Assembly: GCF_030056575.1 (NCBI RefSeq)
Contig: NZ_JASHHX010000013.1
Location: forward strand, 1-64,000
Direction of reading: 5' to 3'
Length of the DNA stretch: 64,000 bases
Source of the DNA: Rhodoblastus sp. 17X3
GTDB taxonomy: Bacteria > Pseudomonadota > Alphaproteobacteria > Rhizobiales > Beijerinckiaceae
The position numbers were made by a program, and so were the translations under genes. Under the pieces are notes generated by a model. It saw only the letters and a program-made list of their open reading frames with translations. It searched no databases and was not told the origin of the DNA. Shown one piece after another: positions 1 to 8,307 of this stretch (position 1 is its first letter; every line of letters begins with the position of its first letter).

Positions 1-129
1 CGTGACGGTGTAATTGCCGATCAGCGCGATCGACACCGTGTCAGCCGAAGTCGGCACCGTATTGGTCGACCAGTCCGGACCAAAGGTCCAATCCGCGCTG
101 ACCGGATTTTTCCAGAAAATAGCAGCCAT
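1..129 (-). CDS. Start of a large repeat-type surface/secreted protein (partial)
   Basis: The first 43 codons of a leftward gene that leaves the window. The start ATG is the complement of 127-129 and is preceded by a purine-rich GGTGAGG ribosome binding site. The peptide begins MAAIFWKNP and contains DWTFGPDWS, then VPTSADTVSI and GNYTVT. This W-S...VP..D.V.I...YTV pattern is typical of the N-terminal modules of large RTX/autotransporter-like repeat proteins of alphaproteobacteria. The family assignment is by pattern only, and the rest of the protein is not visible. Confidence 0.6.
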   Translation of the reverse strand, partial: MAAIFWKNPVSADWTFGPDWSTNTVPTSADTVSIALIGNYTVT

Positions 130-484
130 GTTTCCTCACCCCCCGATTGCAGGCCATATCTCCGTCGGGCGATGATCCGGACCGACGGAACGACTCCTCG
201 TTTCAATGCAGCGCCGTTGTCGTCTTGAAGCGCGGCATGGACCATTTGGTTCCGTACCGGACACAACTGACAAACGAACAACGGATTTACAGGCCGACAG
301 CGCGTCTGCGCCTTCTGGAAAACAGCTCGGACCCGTCGCGCGCTCACGCTCCCTCGGGGAAGCTTGGCGGTTTCCGGCAGACTAGAGGATGACGATGAGG
401 CGTTCAATACGATCCGACGCGAAAACGCCGATCGGCCGCTCCGGCGCTGCCGGGCGGCCTGATAGACGGATCAATGGAATAAAT
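130..484. other. Intergenic region, no gene seen
   Basis: It lies between the start of the leftward partial gene and the 3' end of the tRNA. The overlapping open frames on both strands lack a convincing ribosome binding site or a recognisable family and are treated as chance. It presumably carries the promoter of the leftward surface-protein gene. Confidence 0.5.
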
Positions 485-561
485 TGGTCGGAGTGAGAGG
501 ATTCGAACCTCCGACCCCCTCGTCCCGAACGAGGTGCGCTACCAGGCTGCGCTACACTCCG
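485..561 (-). tRNA. tRNA-Pro (anticodon CGG)
   Basis: The complement strand folds as a 77-nt cloverleaf. The acceptor stem CGGAGTG pairs with CACTCCG. The anticodon stem CCTCG/CGAGG encloses the loop TTCGGGA, giving anticodon CGG. The T arm carries GGTTCGAATCC. The terminal CCA is encoded. It decodes CCG, a frequent proline codon in this GC-rich genome. Confidence 0.95.
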
Positions 562-796
562 ACATTTTCGGCGGGTCGCCCCGCCGCATCCAAGAACTTC
601 GCCTTGGAGGCCCGCCTTATAGCGGCGCAGATTGATCGCGGCAAGGGGGGGTAGGCGCCTTTGTACATTTTCATCGACGGCGCCCCCGGCAAAGCTTTTG
701 CGCGCCGCGCCGACGCCATTATATTCCCTGACAATCGATTCGAATCATGGGGCGACCGCGCTTCGCGCGCGCCCGGATCGCCAAAAGGCCGCCTGA

Positions 797-1609
797 ATGA
801 ACCGTATGGCAATTCGCGGGCTCGCCCTGGTCGCCGGAATGGCGGGCGCGGCGGCGCCTCTCCGCGCTGAGGCGCAGGCCGAGACCATGCACGCCAATTA
901 CCGCGTCTCGCTGATCGGCCTGCCGATCGGCGTCGCCGTCGCCGATGGCGCGGTGGGCGATAGCCGCTACAAGGTCGATCTCCATGTCCGGCTGACGGGC
1001 CTTGCCGCCATCGTCTCGAGCCTGCGCATGGCGCTGGCCTCGTCCGGCGCCTATCAGGGCGGCGCCATTTCTCCGGCGGGTTACGCTACCGTCGCCTCCA
1101 ATTCCAAGGAGACTCGCACCCTGCGCATGGCGATGAGCGATGGCGCGGTGCGGCAGGTGGAAACCTCCCCGGCCTGGGACGACAGCAGGAACCCCGAACG
1201 CGTGCCGCTGACGGAAGCGCACAAGCGCGACATCATCGACCCGCTTTCGGCCTTCGTCATGCCGGTGCCGGAGGGCGCGAGCGCCGTCGGGCCCAGCGCC
1301 TGCAACCGCCGCGTCCCGGTCTTCGACGGCTATACGCGTTTCGACGTGACGCTCACTTATGTCGGCGTGAAAGAGGTCAAGACCAATGGCTATTCCGGCC
1401 CGGTGACGATCTGCTCGGCGCGCTATGTCCCGATCGCCGGGCACAAGCCCAGCAACAAGGCGACCCAGTTCATGGCCGAGAACAAGGACATGAACGTCTG
1501 GCTGGCGCCTGTGCCCAACCTGCACATCGTCGTGCCTTATCGCGTGTCGCTGATGACCATGGCCGGCACGGCGGTGATTGAAGCGTCGGAACTCCGCTTC
1601 GCTCCCTGA
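797..1609 (+). CDS. DUF3108 domain-containing exported protein
   Basis: A 270-residue protein with an N-terminal signal peptide (about residues 1-28, with an Ala-rich hydrophobic core). The rest matches the layout of DUF3108 periplasmic proteins common in Rhizobiales: an ANYRVSLIGLPIG start, a CNRRVPVFDGYTRFD centre, and a C-terminal stretch reading VPYRVSLMTMAGTAVIEASEL. Function is unknown; a beta-rich periplasmic fold is expected for the family. It is monocistronic as far as can be seen, with the tRNA upstream on the other strand. Confidence 0.8.
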   Translation: MNRMAIRGLALVAGMAGAAAPLRAEAQAETMHANYRVSLIGLPIGVAVADGAVGDSRYKVDLHVRLTGLAAIVSSLRMALASSGAYQGGAISPAGYATVASNSKETRTLRMAMSDGAVRQVETSPAWDDSRNPERVPLTEAHKRDIIDPLSAFVMPVPEGASAVGPSACNRRVPVFDGYTRFDVTLTYVGVKEVKTNGYSGPVTICSARYVPIAGHKPSNKATQFMAENKDMNVWLAPVPNLHIVVPYRVSLMTMAGTAVIEASELRFAP

Positions 1610-1947
1610 GCCCTGTTGACAAAACCCGCCTGCGGAGTCCGTCGCGCCGCGCCGCCGGAACGGCGCGATCTGGCGCGCAAATCAAGCGCTGGGGCAATTT
1701 GCGCGAGCGTCCCCATATATGGCGGGAACAAAGACAGACTCCGCAGCGGTCACCGATTCGAGCCCGATTCGTTCGCGCAAGGTTCGATTCCTTAATTTCA
1801 TCCCGCGCGCGGGATGAAATTAAGGCGCAACCAGAGTTGGCGATTTGATTTTATTGTTCAATAACAACAGGATGAAAAATACAGGTTGCAATTCGGCCGT
1901 CCTCAAATGAAACAAGTCCCTAACGCCCCGTCAGGAGCCCGACGGCC
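1610..1947. other. Intergenic region with a long palindrome
   Basis: No gene is seen. It holds a small GC-rich hairpin just after the DUF3108 gene (1649-1666, GCGCCG/CGGCGC), then the 36-bp palindrome described separately. An AT-rich stretch around 1835-1885 is the likely promoter area of the helicase gene. Confidence 0.5.
1790..1825. repeat. Perfect 36-bp palindrome
   Basis: Left arm CCTTAATTTCATCCCGCG (1790-1807) is followed immediately by its exact reverse complement (1808-1825), with no spacer. The AT-rich outer ends and GC-rich centre resemble a REP-type element or a cruciform-forming binding site. No U-tract follows, so a simple intrinsic terminator is less likely. No transposase is nearby. 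Confidence 0.8.
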
Positions 1948-4900
1948 ATGACGTCGATGAACGAGTTTCTCTTTCCCGTGCGACAGGGCGATTCCCGCCA
2001 GGCTTCCGGGCGCATGGCCGACAATGTGGCGGCGATCCTCGGCCCGACCAATACCGGCAAGACCCATTTCGCCATCGAGCGCATGCTGAGCCATTCGGCG
2101 GGCATGATCGGCCTGCCGCTGCGGCTGCTGGCGCGAGAGGTCTATAACCGCGTCGTCGCCAAGGTAGGGGCCGAGGCGGTCGCCCTCGTGACCGGCGAGG
2201 AAAAGATCAAGCCGAAAAACCCGCGCTATTGGGTCTCGACCGTCGAGGCCATGCCGCGCGACCTCGCGCTGCCCTTCGTCGCCATCGACGAGATCCAGCT
2301 TGCGGCGAGCTTCGACCGCGGCCATGTCTTCACGGATCGCATCCTCAACCGGCGCGGAACAGAAGAAACCCTGCTGATCGGCGCGGCGACCATGCAGGAT
2401 GTGCTGGAGCGGCTGTTGCCGGGCATCCGCATCAATTCCCGCCCGCGCCTGTCGCAGCTTACCTTCGCCGGCGAGCGCAAGATCGCCCGCCTGCCCCGTC
2501 GCAGCGCCATCGTCACCTTCAGCGCCGAGGACGTCTACGCCATCGCCGAATGGATCCGCCGCCAGCGCGGCGGCGCGGCGGTGGTGCTCGGCGCGCTGAG
2601 CCCGCGCACGCGCAACGCCCAGATCGACCTCTACCAGAACGGCGACGTCGATTATATCGTCGCCACCGACGCCATCGGCATGGGCCTCAATCTCGACGTC
2701 GATCACGTCGCCTTCGCCGCAGACCGCAAATTCGACGGCTATCAGCACCGCCGGCTCAACCCCGCCGAATTCGGCCAGATCGCCGGCCGCGCCGGCCGCC
2801 ACACCCGCGACGGCACGTTCGGGACCAGCGGACGCTGCCCGCCCTTCGACGAAGAACTGGCGGCGATGGTCGAATCGCACGCTTTCGACCCCATCCCGCT
2901 GTTGCAATGGCGCAACGCCGCGCTGGATTTTTCCAGCATCGAGGCGCTGATCGCCTCGCTGGACACCGTCCCGTCCCGGCCCGGCCTCTCCCGCGCGCCG
3001 GTCGCGGAAGACCAGGTCGCGCTCGAAGCGGCGTCGCGCGACGAAAGCGTGCGTCGAAACGCCAAGACCCGCGCCGACATCGCGAGATTATGGGACGTTT
3101 GCCAGATTCCCGATTATCGCAAGACGTCTCCGGCCGCCCACGCCGATCTTGTCATGAATGTTTTTCGCTATATCGTGCGGGCCGGACGCATCCCGGACGA
3201 CTGGTTCGCGCGCCAGATCGCCAGCGTTGACAGGGTTGACGGCGACATTGACGCCCTGTCCGCGCGCATCAGCCACGTCCGCACGTGCTCCTTCATCGCC
3301 AACCGCAATGACTGGTTGAACGATCCAGAGCATTGGCAGGGCGTCGCAGGTCAGGTAGAGGACAATCTATCCGACGCCTTGCACGCGCGTCTGACCCAAA
3401 GATTTGTCGACCGGCGCGCCAGCGTGCTGATGCGCCGCCTGAGAGAGAACACGATGTTGGAAGCCGAAGTCACCGCGACGGGCCAGGTTATGGTCGAGGG
3501 TCATCACGTCGGCTCCTTGCAGGGGTTCTGCTTCACTCCAGACCCGCAGGCGGCGGGCGAGGAGGCGAGGACCCTGAACGCGGCGGCGCAGAAAGCGCTG
3601 GCGACGGAGATCGAGGCGCGGGCGCGCCGCGTGCATGAGGCGGTCGACGAGGCCTTCGTCCTCGCCAATGACGGAATCATCCGCTGGCTCGGCGAGCCGG
3701 TCGGGCGCATTGCGGCGGGCGACCATATCCTCAAGCCGCGCGTGCGGCTGATCGCCGATGAGCATTTGAGCGGCGCCCAACTCGAAATGGCGCAGAATCG
3801 TCTCGACCTCTGGCTCGCTCAGCATATCAAGAAGACGCTCGGCGCTCTGGAGGAGCTTGAGATCGGCGACGGCCTTGAAGGCGTTGCGCGCGGCCTCGCC
3901 TTCCAGATCGGCGAGGCGCTCGGCGTGTTGGAGCGCTCCCGCGTCGCCGAGGAAATGAAGAACCTGCCGCAGGACGCCCGCGCCGCCCTGCGCAAGTTCG
4001 GCGTGCGCTTCGGCGCCTATCATCTTTACCTCCCGGCCTTGCTGAAGCCGGCCCCGCGCGCTCTCGCCGCCCAGCTCTGGACGCTGAAGCACGGCGGGCT
4101 CGAAGTCGTGAAGGGCATCGACGAGGTCGCGCATCTCGCCGCCTCCGGCCGCACCTCCTTCCCGGCCGACCAGCAGATCAATCGCGGTCTCTACCGCGCC
4201 GCCGGCTTCCGCGTTTGCGGCGACCGGGCCGTTCGCGTCGACATTCTGGAGCGCCTCGCCGACCTGATCCGCCCGGCCATCGCCTATCGCCCCGGCGTGA
4301 CCCCCGGCGAGCCGCCGGCCGGCGCCGCCGACGGCGAGGGCTTTGTCGTGACGGTCACCATGACCTCGCTCGCCGGCTGTTCGGGCGAAAGCTTTTCCAG
4401 CATTCTCAAATCGCTGGGCTATGTGAGCGAGTCCCGCCCGGGCCCGGCCATCACCGTGCCGCTGCTGGCGAAGGCGCCGACCGAGCCGGTCAAGCCCGTG
4501 ACGGCGGAAGCCGCGCCGGACGAGGCCGTTACGGAAGAAGCAGCCGCGACGGAAGGCGGCGAAGCCGCGCCTGAAAGCGCGGAAACTGAAGCCGCAGCCG
4601 AACCGACCGAAGCCGCTGCGGAAGCGGTCGCGGTCGAGGCCGCCGCTGAGGACGTTGCGGCCCCGGCGGAAGCCGAAGCTGCGGCGGAGCCGGCCGAAGA
4701 ACCGTCCCAAGAACCGTCCCAAGAACCGTCCGAGCCCGCCGCCGAACCAGTCGCCGAAGCCGCGCCCGGGGCGGAAGCCGAAACCGTCGCCACGGTCGAA
4801 GCCGAGGCCGCCAGCGCTCACGAAGCCGAAGCGGCGACCGCCGAAGAGCAGGCGCCGGCGGAAGACGCCGCCGCTGAACCGGTCCTCATCGAAATCTGGC

Positions 4901-5316
4901 GCCCGCAGCGCCATCCCCATGGCCGCCGCCGCGAGCATGGGCAGGAACAGAACCGCCGTCATGGCGGCCCGCGCCGCCATCAGGGCGGACCGGCGAGGCC
5001 GTCCGGCGAGGCTGCGCCCGCCGAGGGGCAGGCCGTTGGAGGGCAGACGGCGGAAGGCGCGCAGTCGGGCCGGGATCGGCCGCGCCGCGATGACCGCAGG
5101 CCGGAAGGCGGCAAGCCGCGCTTCGAAGGCAAGCGCGAGGGCGGGCGCCGGTTCGAGGGCAAGTTCGACGGCAAGCGGCGCGACGACCAGCGCGGCGAAC
5201 GTCCGCCCCAGCACGAGAAGCGCCCCCCGCGCGAAAAGCAGGCCGATCCGGATTCGCCCTTCGCCAAGCTGGCCGCGCTCAAGGCCGAGCTTGAGGCCAA
5301 GGGCAAGAAGGGCTGA
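1948..5316 (+). CDS. SUV3-like ATP-dependent RNA helicase with low-complexity tail
   Basis: 1122 residues, starting at an ATG with AGGAG nine bases upstream. The N-terminal half is a superfamily-2 helicase of the mitochondrial SUV3/degradosome type: Walker A GPTNTGKTH (32-40), DEIQ box (114-117), motif VI QIAGRAGR (277-284). Alphaproteobacterial homologues share this core and a middle SUV3-type region (to about 830). Residues about 850-990 are an Ala/Glu-rich acidic run including three tandem PSQE-type repeats, followed by a strongly basic Arg/Gly/Pro tail to about 1100. The tail probably binds RNA or partner proteins; that is inference. The role is expected to be RNA unwinding and turnover. 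Confidence 0.85.
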   Translation: MTSMNEFLFPVRQGDSRQASGRMADNVAAILGPTNTGKTHFAIERMLSHSAGMIGLPLRLLAREVYNRVVAKVGAEAVALVTGEEKIKPKNPRYWVSTVEAMPRDLALPFVAIDEIQLAASFDRGHVFTDRILNRRGTEETLLIGAATMQDVLERLLPGIRINSRPRLSQLTFAGERKIARLPRRSAIVTFSAEDVYAIAEWIRRQRGGAAVVLGALSPRTRNAQIDLYQNGDVDYIVATDAIGMGLNLDVDHVAFAADRKFDGYQHRRLNPAEFGQIAGRAGRHTRDGTFGTSGRCPPFDEELAAMVESHAFDPIPLLQWRNAALDFSSIEALIASLDTVPSRPGLSRAPVAEDQVALEAASRDESVRRNAKTRADIARLWDVCQIPDYRKTSPAAHADLVMNVFRYIVRAGRIPDDWFARQIASVDRVDGDIDALSARISHVRTCSFIANRNDWLNDPEHWQGVAGQVEDNLSDALHARLTQRFVDRRASVLMRRLRENTMLEAEVTATGQVMVEGHHVGSLQGFCFTPDPQAAGEEARTLNAAAQKALATEIEARARRVHEAVDEAFVLANDGIIRWLGEPVGRIAAGDHILKPRVRLIADEHLSGAQLEMAQNRLDLWLAQHIKKTLGALEELEIGDGLEGVARGLAFQIGEALGVLERSRVAEEMKNLPQDARAALRKFGVRFGAYHLYLPALLKPAPRALAAQLWTLKHGGLEVVKGIDEVAHLAASGRTSFPADQQINRGLYRAAGFRVCGDRAVRVDILERLADLIRPAIAYRPGVTPGEPPAGAADGEGFVVTVTMTSLAGCSGESFSSILKSLGYVSESRPGPAITVPLLAKAPTEPVKPVTAEAAPDEAVTEEAAATEGGEAAPESAETEAAAEPTEAAAEAVAVEAAAEDVAAPAEAEAAAEPAEEPSQEPSQEPSEPAAEPVAEAAPGAEAETVATVEAEAASAHEAEAATAEEQAPAEDAAAEPVLIEIWRPQRHPHGRRREHGQEQNRRHGGPRRHQGGPARPSGEAAPAEGQAVGGQTAEGAQSGRDRPRRDDRRPEGGKPRFEGKREGGRRFEGKFDGKRRDDQRGERPPQHEKRPPREKQADPDSPFAKLAALKAELEAKGKKG

Positions 5317-5340
5317 TCGGGCGCAATTTCGCCGCGCCAT

Positions 5341-5354
5341 TTACCAATTGGTAA
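5341..5354. promoter_or_regulatory. 14-bp palindrome upstream of the TerB gene
   Basis: TTACCAATTGGTAA is a perfect inverted repeat in an AT-richer patch between the helicase and TerB-family genes. A related half-site, GGTAAAATTACTGG, lies about 35 bp downstream. It could be an operator for the TerB-SDR-amidotransferase run. No regulator can be assigned. Confidence 0.35.
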
Positions 5355-5488
5355 TCCTGTTTGCGTTTTTGCGTCGCGGCGCCGGTAAAATTACTGGTTG
5401 TTCCACCTATTTCGGCATGGTTAATGCTTCGTTCAGCACCCAGGGCCCATCTTGGGATTGTGAATGCGCGTCTTGACCAGGTTTCAGC

Positions 5489-6010
5489 ATGTTCGAAAGG
5501 TTGCGGCAGTTCATTGACGAAATGACCGGCTCCGAAGCCGCACAACGCGATTTCGGCGGGAATGAACTGCGCGTCGCCGCCGCCGCCTTGCTTGTCCATG
5601 TCGCCGAGATCGACGGCTTTTTCAGCGAATCCGAAAAACGCGCCTTGCTGTTGCTGTTGCAGCAGCGCTTCGACCTCGGCCGCGACGAGGCCGAGCAGCT
5701 TCTGTCCGAGGCGCGCGACCGCGACCGCGAGGCCGTCGACCTATACGGCTTCACTTCGGTGCTGAAGGATTCAATGGCGGGGCCGGACCGCCGCCGCCTC
5801 ATCGAAATGATGTGGACCGTCGCCTATGCCGACGGAACCGTGCAGGAATTCGAGGAAAACATCATCTGGCGCGTGTCCGAACTGCTCGGCGTGCCCGCGC
5901 GCGACCGTCTGGCGATGCGCCGCAAGGTCCGCGAAGAGCACGGCTGCGAACCCGACGCGCCCGGCCCGTGGGATCTCGGCGCCCCCGCCACAGCGGGGTC
6001 GAAATCATGA
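5489..6010 (+). CDS. TerB family tellurite-resistance-like protein
   Basis: A 173-residue cytoplasmic, all-helical protein. The repeated acidic motifs EIDGFFSESEK (about 43-53) and AYADGTVQEFEE (about 113-124) are the paired D/E-containing loops of the TerB (DUF533-like) fold. Despite the family name, such proteins usually have no proven tellurite role; metal or membrane-stress functions have been proposed. Its stop overlaps the start of the dehydrogenase by four bases (ATGA), so the two are probably translated together. Confidence 0.85.
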   Translation: MFERLRQFIDEMTGSEAAQRDFGGNELRVAAAALLVHVAEIDGFFSESEKRALLLLLQQRFDLGRDEAEQLLSEARDRDREAVDLYGFTSVLKDSMAGPDRRRLIEMMWTVAYADGTVQEFEENIIWRVSELLGVPARDRLAMRRKVREEHGCEPDAPGPWDLGAPATAGSKS

Positions 6011-6819
6011 CGGCGCCGCGCAAGCTCATGCTCATCACCGGCGCATCGGGCGGCATTGGCGCCGATCTCGCCCGCTACGCCGCCGCCCAAGGCCATGATC
6101 TCGCGCTTGTCGCGCGCAACCGCGCCGCGCTGGACGCCCTCGCCGACGAACTCGCGGCCTTGCCCGGGCAGAGGAATCCGCGCCCGCTGGCGTTCGACTT
6201 CGATCTGACCCAGGCCGGCGCCCCGGCCGCGTTGGCCGCCGCTCTGGAAGCGGCGGGCGCCTCGGCCGAAATTCTCGTCAATAACGCCGGCTATGGCCTG
6301 CTCGGTCCGGCCACGGATGGCGATCACGCCGAACAATTGGGCATGATTGACCTGAATATACGCGCCTTGACCGAATTGAGCCTGATTTTTGCGCCGCAAC
6401 TCGCGCAAGCCAGGGGGCGGTTGCTGAATGTCGCCTCGATCGCGGCCTATATGCCCGGCCCGGGCATGGCGGTCTATTACGCCAGCAAGGCCTATGTGCT
6501 GTCCCTCTCCGAAGCTTTGTCGGTGGAGCTGGCGCCGCGCGGCGTGAGCGTCACCGCCCTTTGCCCCGGGCCGGTGCCGACAGGTTTTCAGGCGCGCGCG
6601 CGCTTCTCCGCCAAGATGGACCAAATGTTCCGCGTGGCGCTCTCCTCGCCGGAGGTGGCGAAAATCGCCTATCACGGCATGATGGCCGGCAAACGCGTGG
6701 TCGTTCCCGGCCTCGCGGCGAAATTCGTCGTCTGGACCAGCCCTTTCACCCCCAAGGCGATCGCCTTGGCCATTGTCGGCTCGCTGCAATTGCGCCGCAG
6801 AGACAGGGAGATCGCCTGA
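6007..6819 (+). CDS. Short-chain dehydrogenase/reductase (SDR)
   Basis: 270 residues. The start ATG overlaps the TerB stop. A classical SDR: the Rossmann motif TGASGGIG near residue 12 binds NAD(P), NNAGYG follows near residue 95, and the catalytic Ser precedes YYASKAYV, which carries the Tyr-x3-Lys pair. CPGPVPTGF is the conserved post-catalytic Pro-Gly segment. The family is close to the DltE/short-chain oxidoreductases acting on lipids or ketones. The substrate cannot be read from sequence. It sits between TerB and the amidotransferase in one run. Confidence 0.88.
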   Translation: MTAPRKLMLITGASGGIGADLARYAAAQGHDLALVARNRAALDALADELAALPGQRNPRPLAFDFDLTQAGAPAALAAALEAAGASAEILVNNAGYGLLGPATDGDHAEQLGMIDLNIRALTELSLIFAPQLAQARGRLLNVASIAAYMPGPGMAVYYASKAYVLSLSEALSVELAPRGVSVTALCPGPVPTGFQARARFSAKMDQMFRVALSSPEVAKIAYHGMMAGKRVVVPGLAAKFVVWTSPFTPKAIALAIVGSLQLRRRDREIA

Positions 6820-6821
6820 AA

Positions 6822-7580
6822 ATGCTGTTTTCCGCCGATCCGTTTTCGCCGCCACAACACAAGCCGGTGCTGATCGTCCTTCACGGCGAACATAGCTCTC
6901 CCGGGCGGATCGGCCGGCTGCTGCGCGACCTCGGCGCGCCTCTGGACATCCGCCGTCCCCGCTTCGGCGACCCTCTGCCCGAGACGATGCGCGACCATTC
7001 CGGCGCTGTGTTTTTCGGCGGGCCGATGAGCGTCAACGACGAAGAGGACTGGCTGAAGCGGGAGATCGACTGGATTGGCGCGCCGCTCAAGGAAAACAAG
7101 CCCTTTCTCGGCATCTGCCTCGGCTCGCAACTGCTCGCCCGCCACCTCGGCCACAAGGTCGGCGCCCATCCGGAAGGCCGCGTCGAAGTCGGCTATTATC
7201 CCATCCGTCCGACGCAGAAGGGTCATTCGTTGTGCGACTGCGCCTTCCCCACGCGCGTCTATCAATGGCATCGCGAGGGCTTCGACTGCCCCAATGGCGC
7301 GATCCTCCTCGCCAAGGGCGAGGATTTCGAGGCCCAGGCGATCCAGGTCGGCGACAAGGCCTTCGGCCTGCAGTTCCACCCCGACGTCACCTACGCCATG
7401 ATGTGCAAATGGACGGTGACCGCGCTGGAGCGCATGAACCATCCGAGCGCCCAGGAGCGCCAGCGCCATCTGGAAGGCTGGTTCCAGCATGACCGCGCCG
7501 TGGCGCGCTGGACCTCCGCCTTCCTGCGCCGCTGGCTCGGCCCTTCGGACTTCGATGGCGGGCTCGCGCCCGCCGAATAA
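6822..7580 (+). CDS. Class I glutamine amidotransferase (GATase1)
   Basis: 252 residues, starting two bases after the SDR stop. Nucleophile elbow GICLGSQL supplies the catalytic Cys, FGGPMSV is the oxyanion region, and LQFHPDVT supplies the catalytic His. The usual third residue of the triad (Glu in HPE) is Asp here. It resembles stand-alone GMP-synthase-like amidotransferases that take ammonia or glutamyl groups off small substrates. Partner and substrate are unknown. A stem-loop follows the stop codon. Confidence 0.85.
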   Translation: MLFSADPFSPPQHKPVLIVLHGEHSSPGRIGRLLRDLGAPLDIRRPRFGDPLPETMRDHSGAVFFGGPMSVNDEEDWLKREIDWIGAPLKENKPFLGICLGSQLLARHLGHKVGAHPEGRVEVGYYPIRPTQKGHSLCDCAFPTRVYQWHREGFDCPNGAILLAKGEDFEAQAIQVGDKAFGLQFHPDVTYAMMCKWTVTALERMNHPSAQERQRHLEGWFQHDRAVARWTSAFLRRWLGPSDFDGGLAPAE

Positions 7581-7588
7581 TACCATTT

Positions 7589-7620
7589 TTCCTTGACCGC
7601 GAGCCATCGCGGTCAAGGAA
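7589..7620. terminator. Stem-loop after the amidotransferase gene
   Basis: A perfect 14-bp stem, TTCCTTGACCGCGA / TCGCGGTCAAGGAA, with a GCCA loop. It starts nine bases after the stop codon. There is no clear U-tract, so it may act as an mRNA 3' end protector as much as a terminator. Confidence 0.6.
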
Positions 7621-7654
7621 TCCCTCGCATAAGCTCGGCGGCGCAGTCGCGCCT

Positions 7655-7692
7655 AACCAAGACTTACAGGTTAAAACCTGTGAGTCTTGGTT
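7655..7692. terminator. Long hairpin between convergent genes
   Basis: 18-bp arms (AACCAAGACTTACAGGTT at 7655-7672; complement at 7675-7692) with one mismatch and a 2-base spacer. On the plus strand it is followed by TTTT. It lies just before the 3' end of the convergent CAP lipoprotein gene and can terminate the plus-strand run. Confidence 0.6.
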
Positions 7693-7710
7693 TTAAGATC
7701 GCCCCCGGCG

Positions 7711-8238
7711 TCAGTTCGCCATGACCAGCGCCCAGAACACCTTGTAGCGCGTCTTGGGATTATAGGCGGCGGCGACGCCCATGCGCTTCATGCCCGGAGC
7801 GAGCAGATTCGCGTTGTGCGACGGCGACTGGCGCCAGCCGGAGAAGACCTCGGCCATCGTGTCGTATCCCGCCGATACATTCTCCACAGCAGCCGATTTC
7901 TGGAAGCCCGCGCCATTGAGCCGGGCCGTCAGCGAGCCGCTCAGCTCATGGCTGAGCTTGTCCCGGGCGGCCATGGTCTGGGCCTGCGCCCGCGCCTGCT
8001 CCATCAGGCCCGGATCGAGCGTCAGGCCGCCCAGCCCATTATTGCGGCGATAGAGCGAGATCATGTCGCGCGCGGCGGCGGCGTCGAGGCTGGCGCCGGG
8101 CGCGGCCATGGAGCGATAAAGGCTGGATTCGCTCGCCGCGGGCGGAGGCGGCGCGGCGGTGTCGGCGCAGCCGGCGAGCAACAGGCACAGCGGCGCTGCG
8201 CCAAAAACGAGGCGCGTGGAGAAACGGCGGTCAGGCAT
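7711..8238 (-). CDS. CAP (SCP-like) domain lipoprotein
   Basis: 175 residues. A lipoprotein signal peptide ends in the lipobox LLAGC (Cys24). The mature part is a CAP/YkwD domain: DMISLYRRNNGL, the SHELSG His, the AAVENVSAG Glu, then WRQSPSHNANLL with the second His, and the C-terminal VFWALVMAN. These are the conserved cavity residues of the family. It is probably anchored in an envelope membrane. CAP proteins of bacteria have poorly known roles in envelope or matrix binding. Confidence 0.87.
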   Translation of the reverse strand: MPDRRFSTRLVFGAAPLCLLLAGCADTAAPPPPAASESSLYRSMAAPGASLDAAAARDMISLYRRNNGLGGLTLDPGLMEQARAQAQTMAARDKLSHELSGSLTARLNGAGFQKSAAVENVSAGYDTMAEVFSGWRQSPSHNANLLAPGMKRMGVAAAYNPKTRYKVFWALVMAN

Positions 8239-8307
8239 CGGATTTCGGCTTTCCGGTCTTTGGCGGCGGACAGGGCGGGCGAGCCGTGCGGGAATGCGCC
8301 AAAAACT

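Noticed and set aside
485-561. tRNA-Pro as attachment site of the island
   Set aside because: It is 55 kb from the island's left edge, and no repeat of its 3' end was noticed there.
1790-1825. End of an insertion sequence
   Set aside because: No transposase or second terminal copy is visible nearby.
3367-5340. 657-residue open frame antisense to the helicase
   Set aside because: Mirror frame of a GC-rich gene; Arg/Gly-rich composition without domains, and the sense gene has clear motifs.
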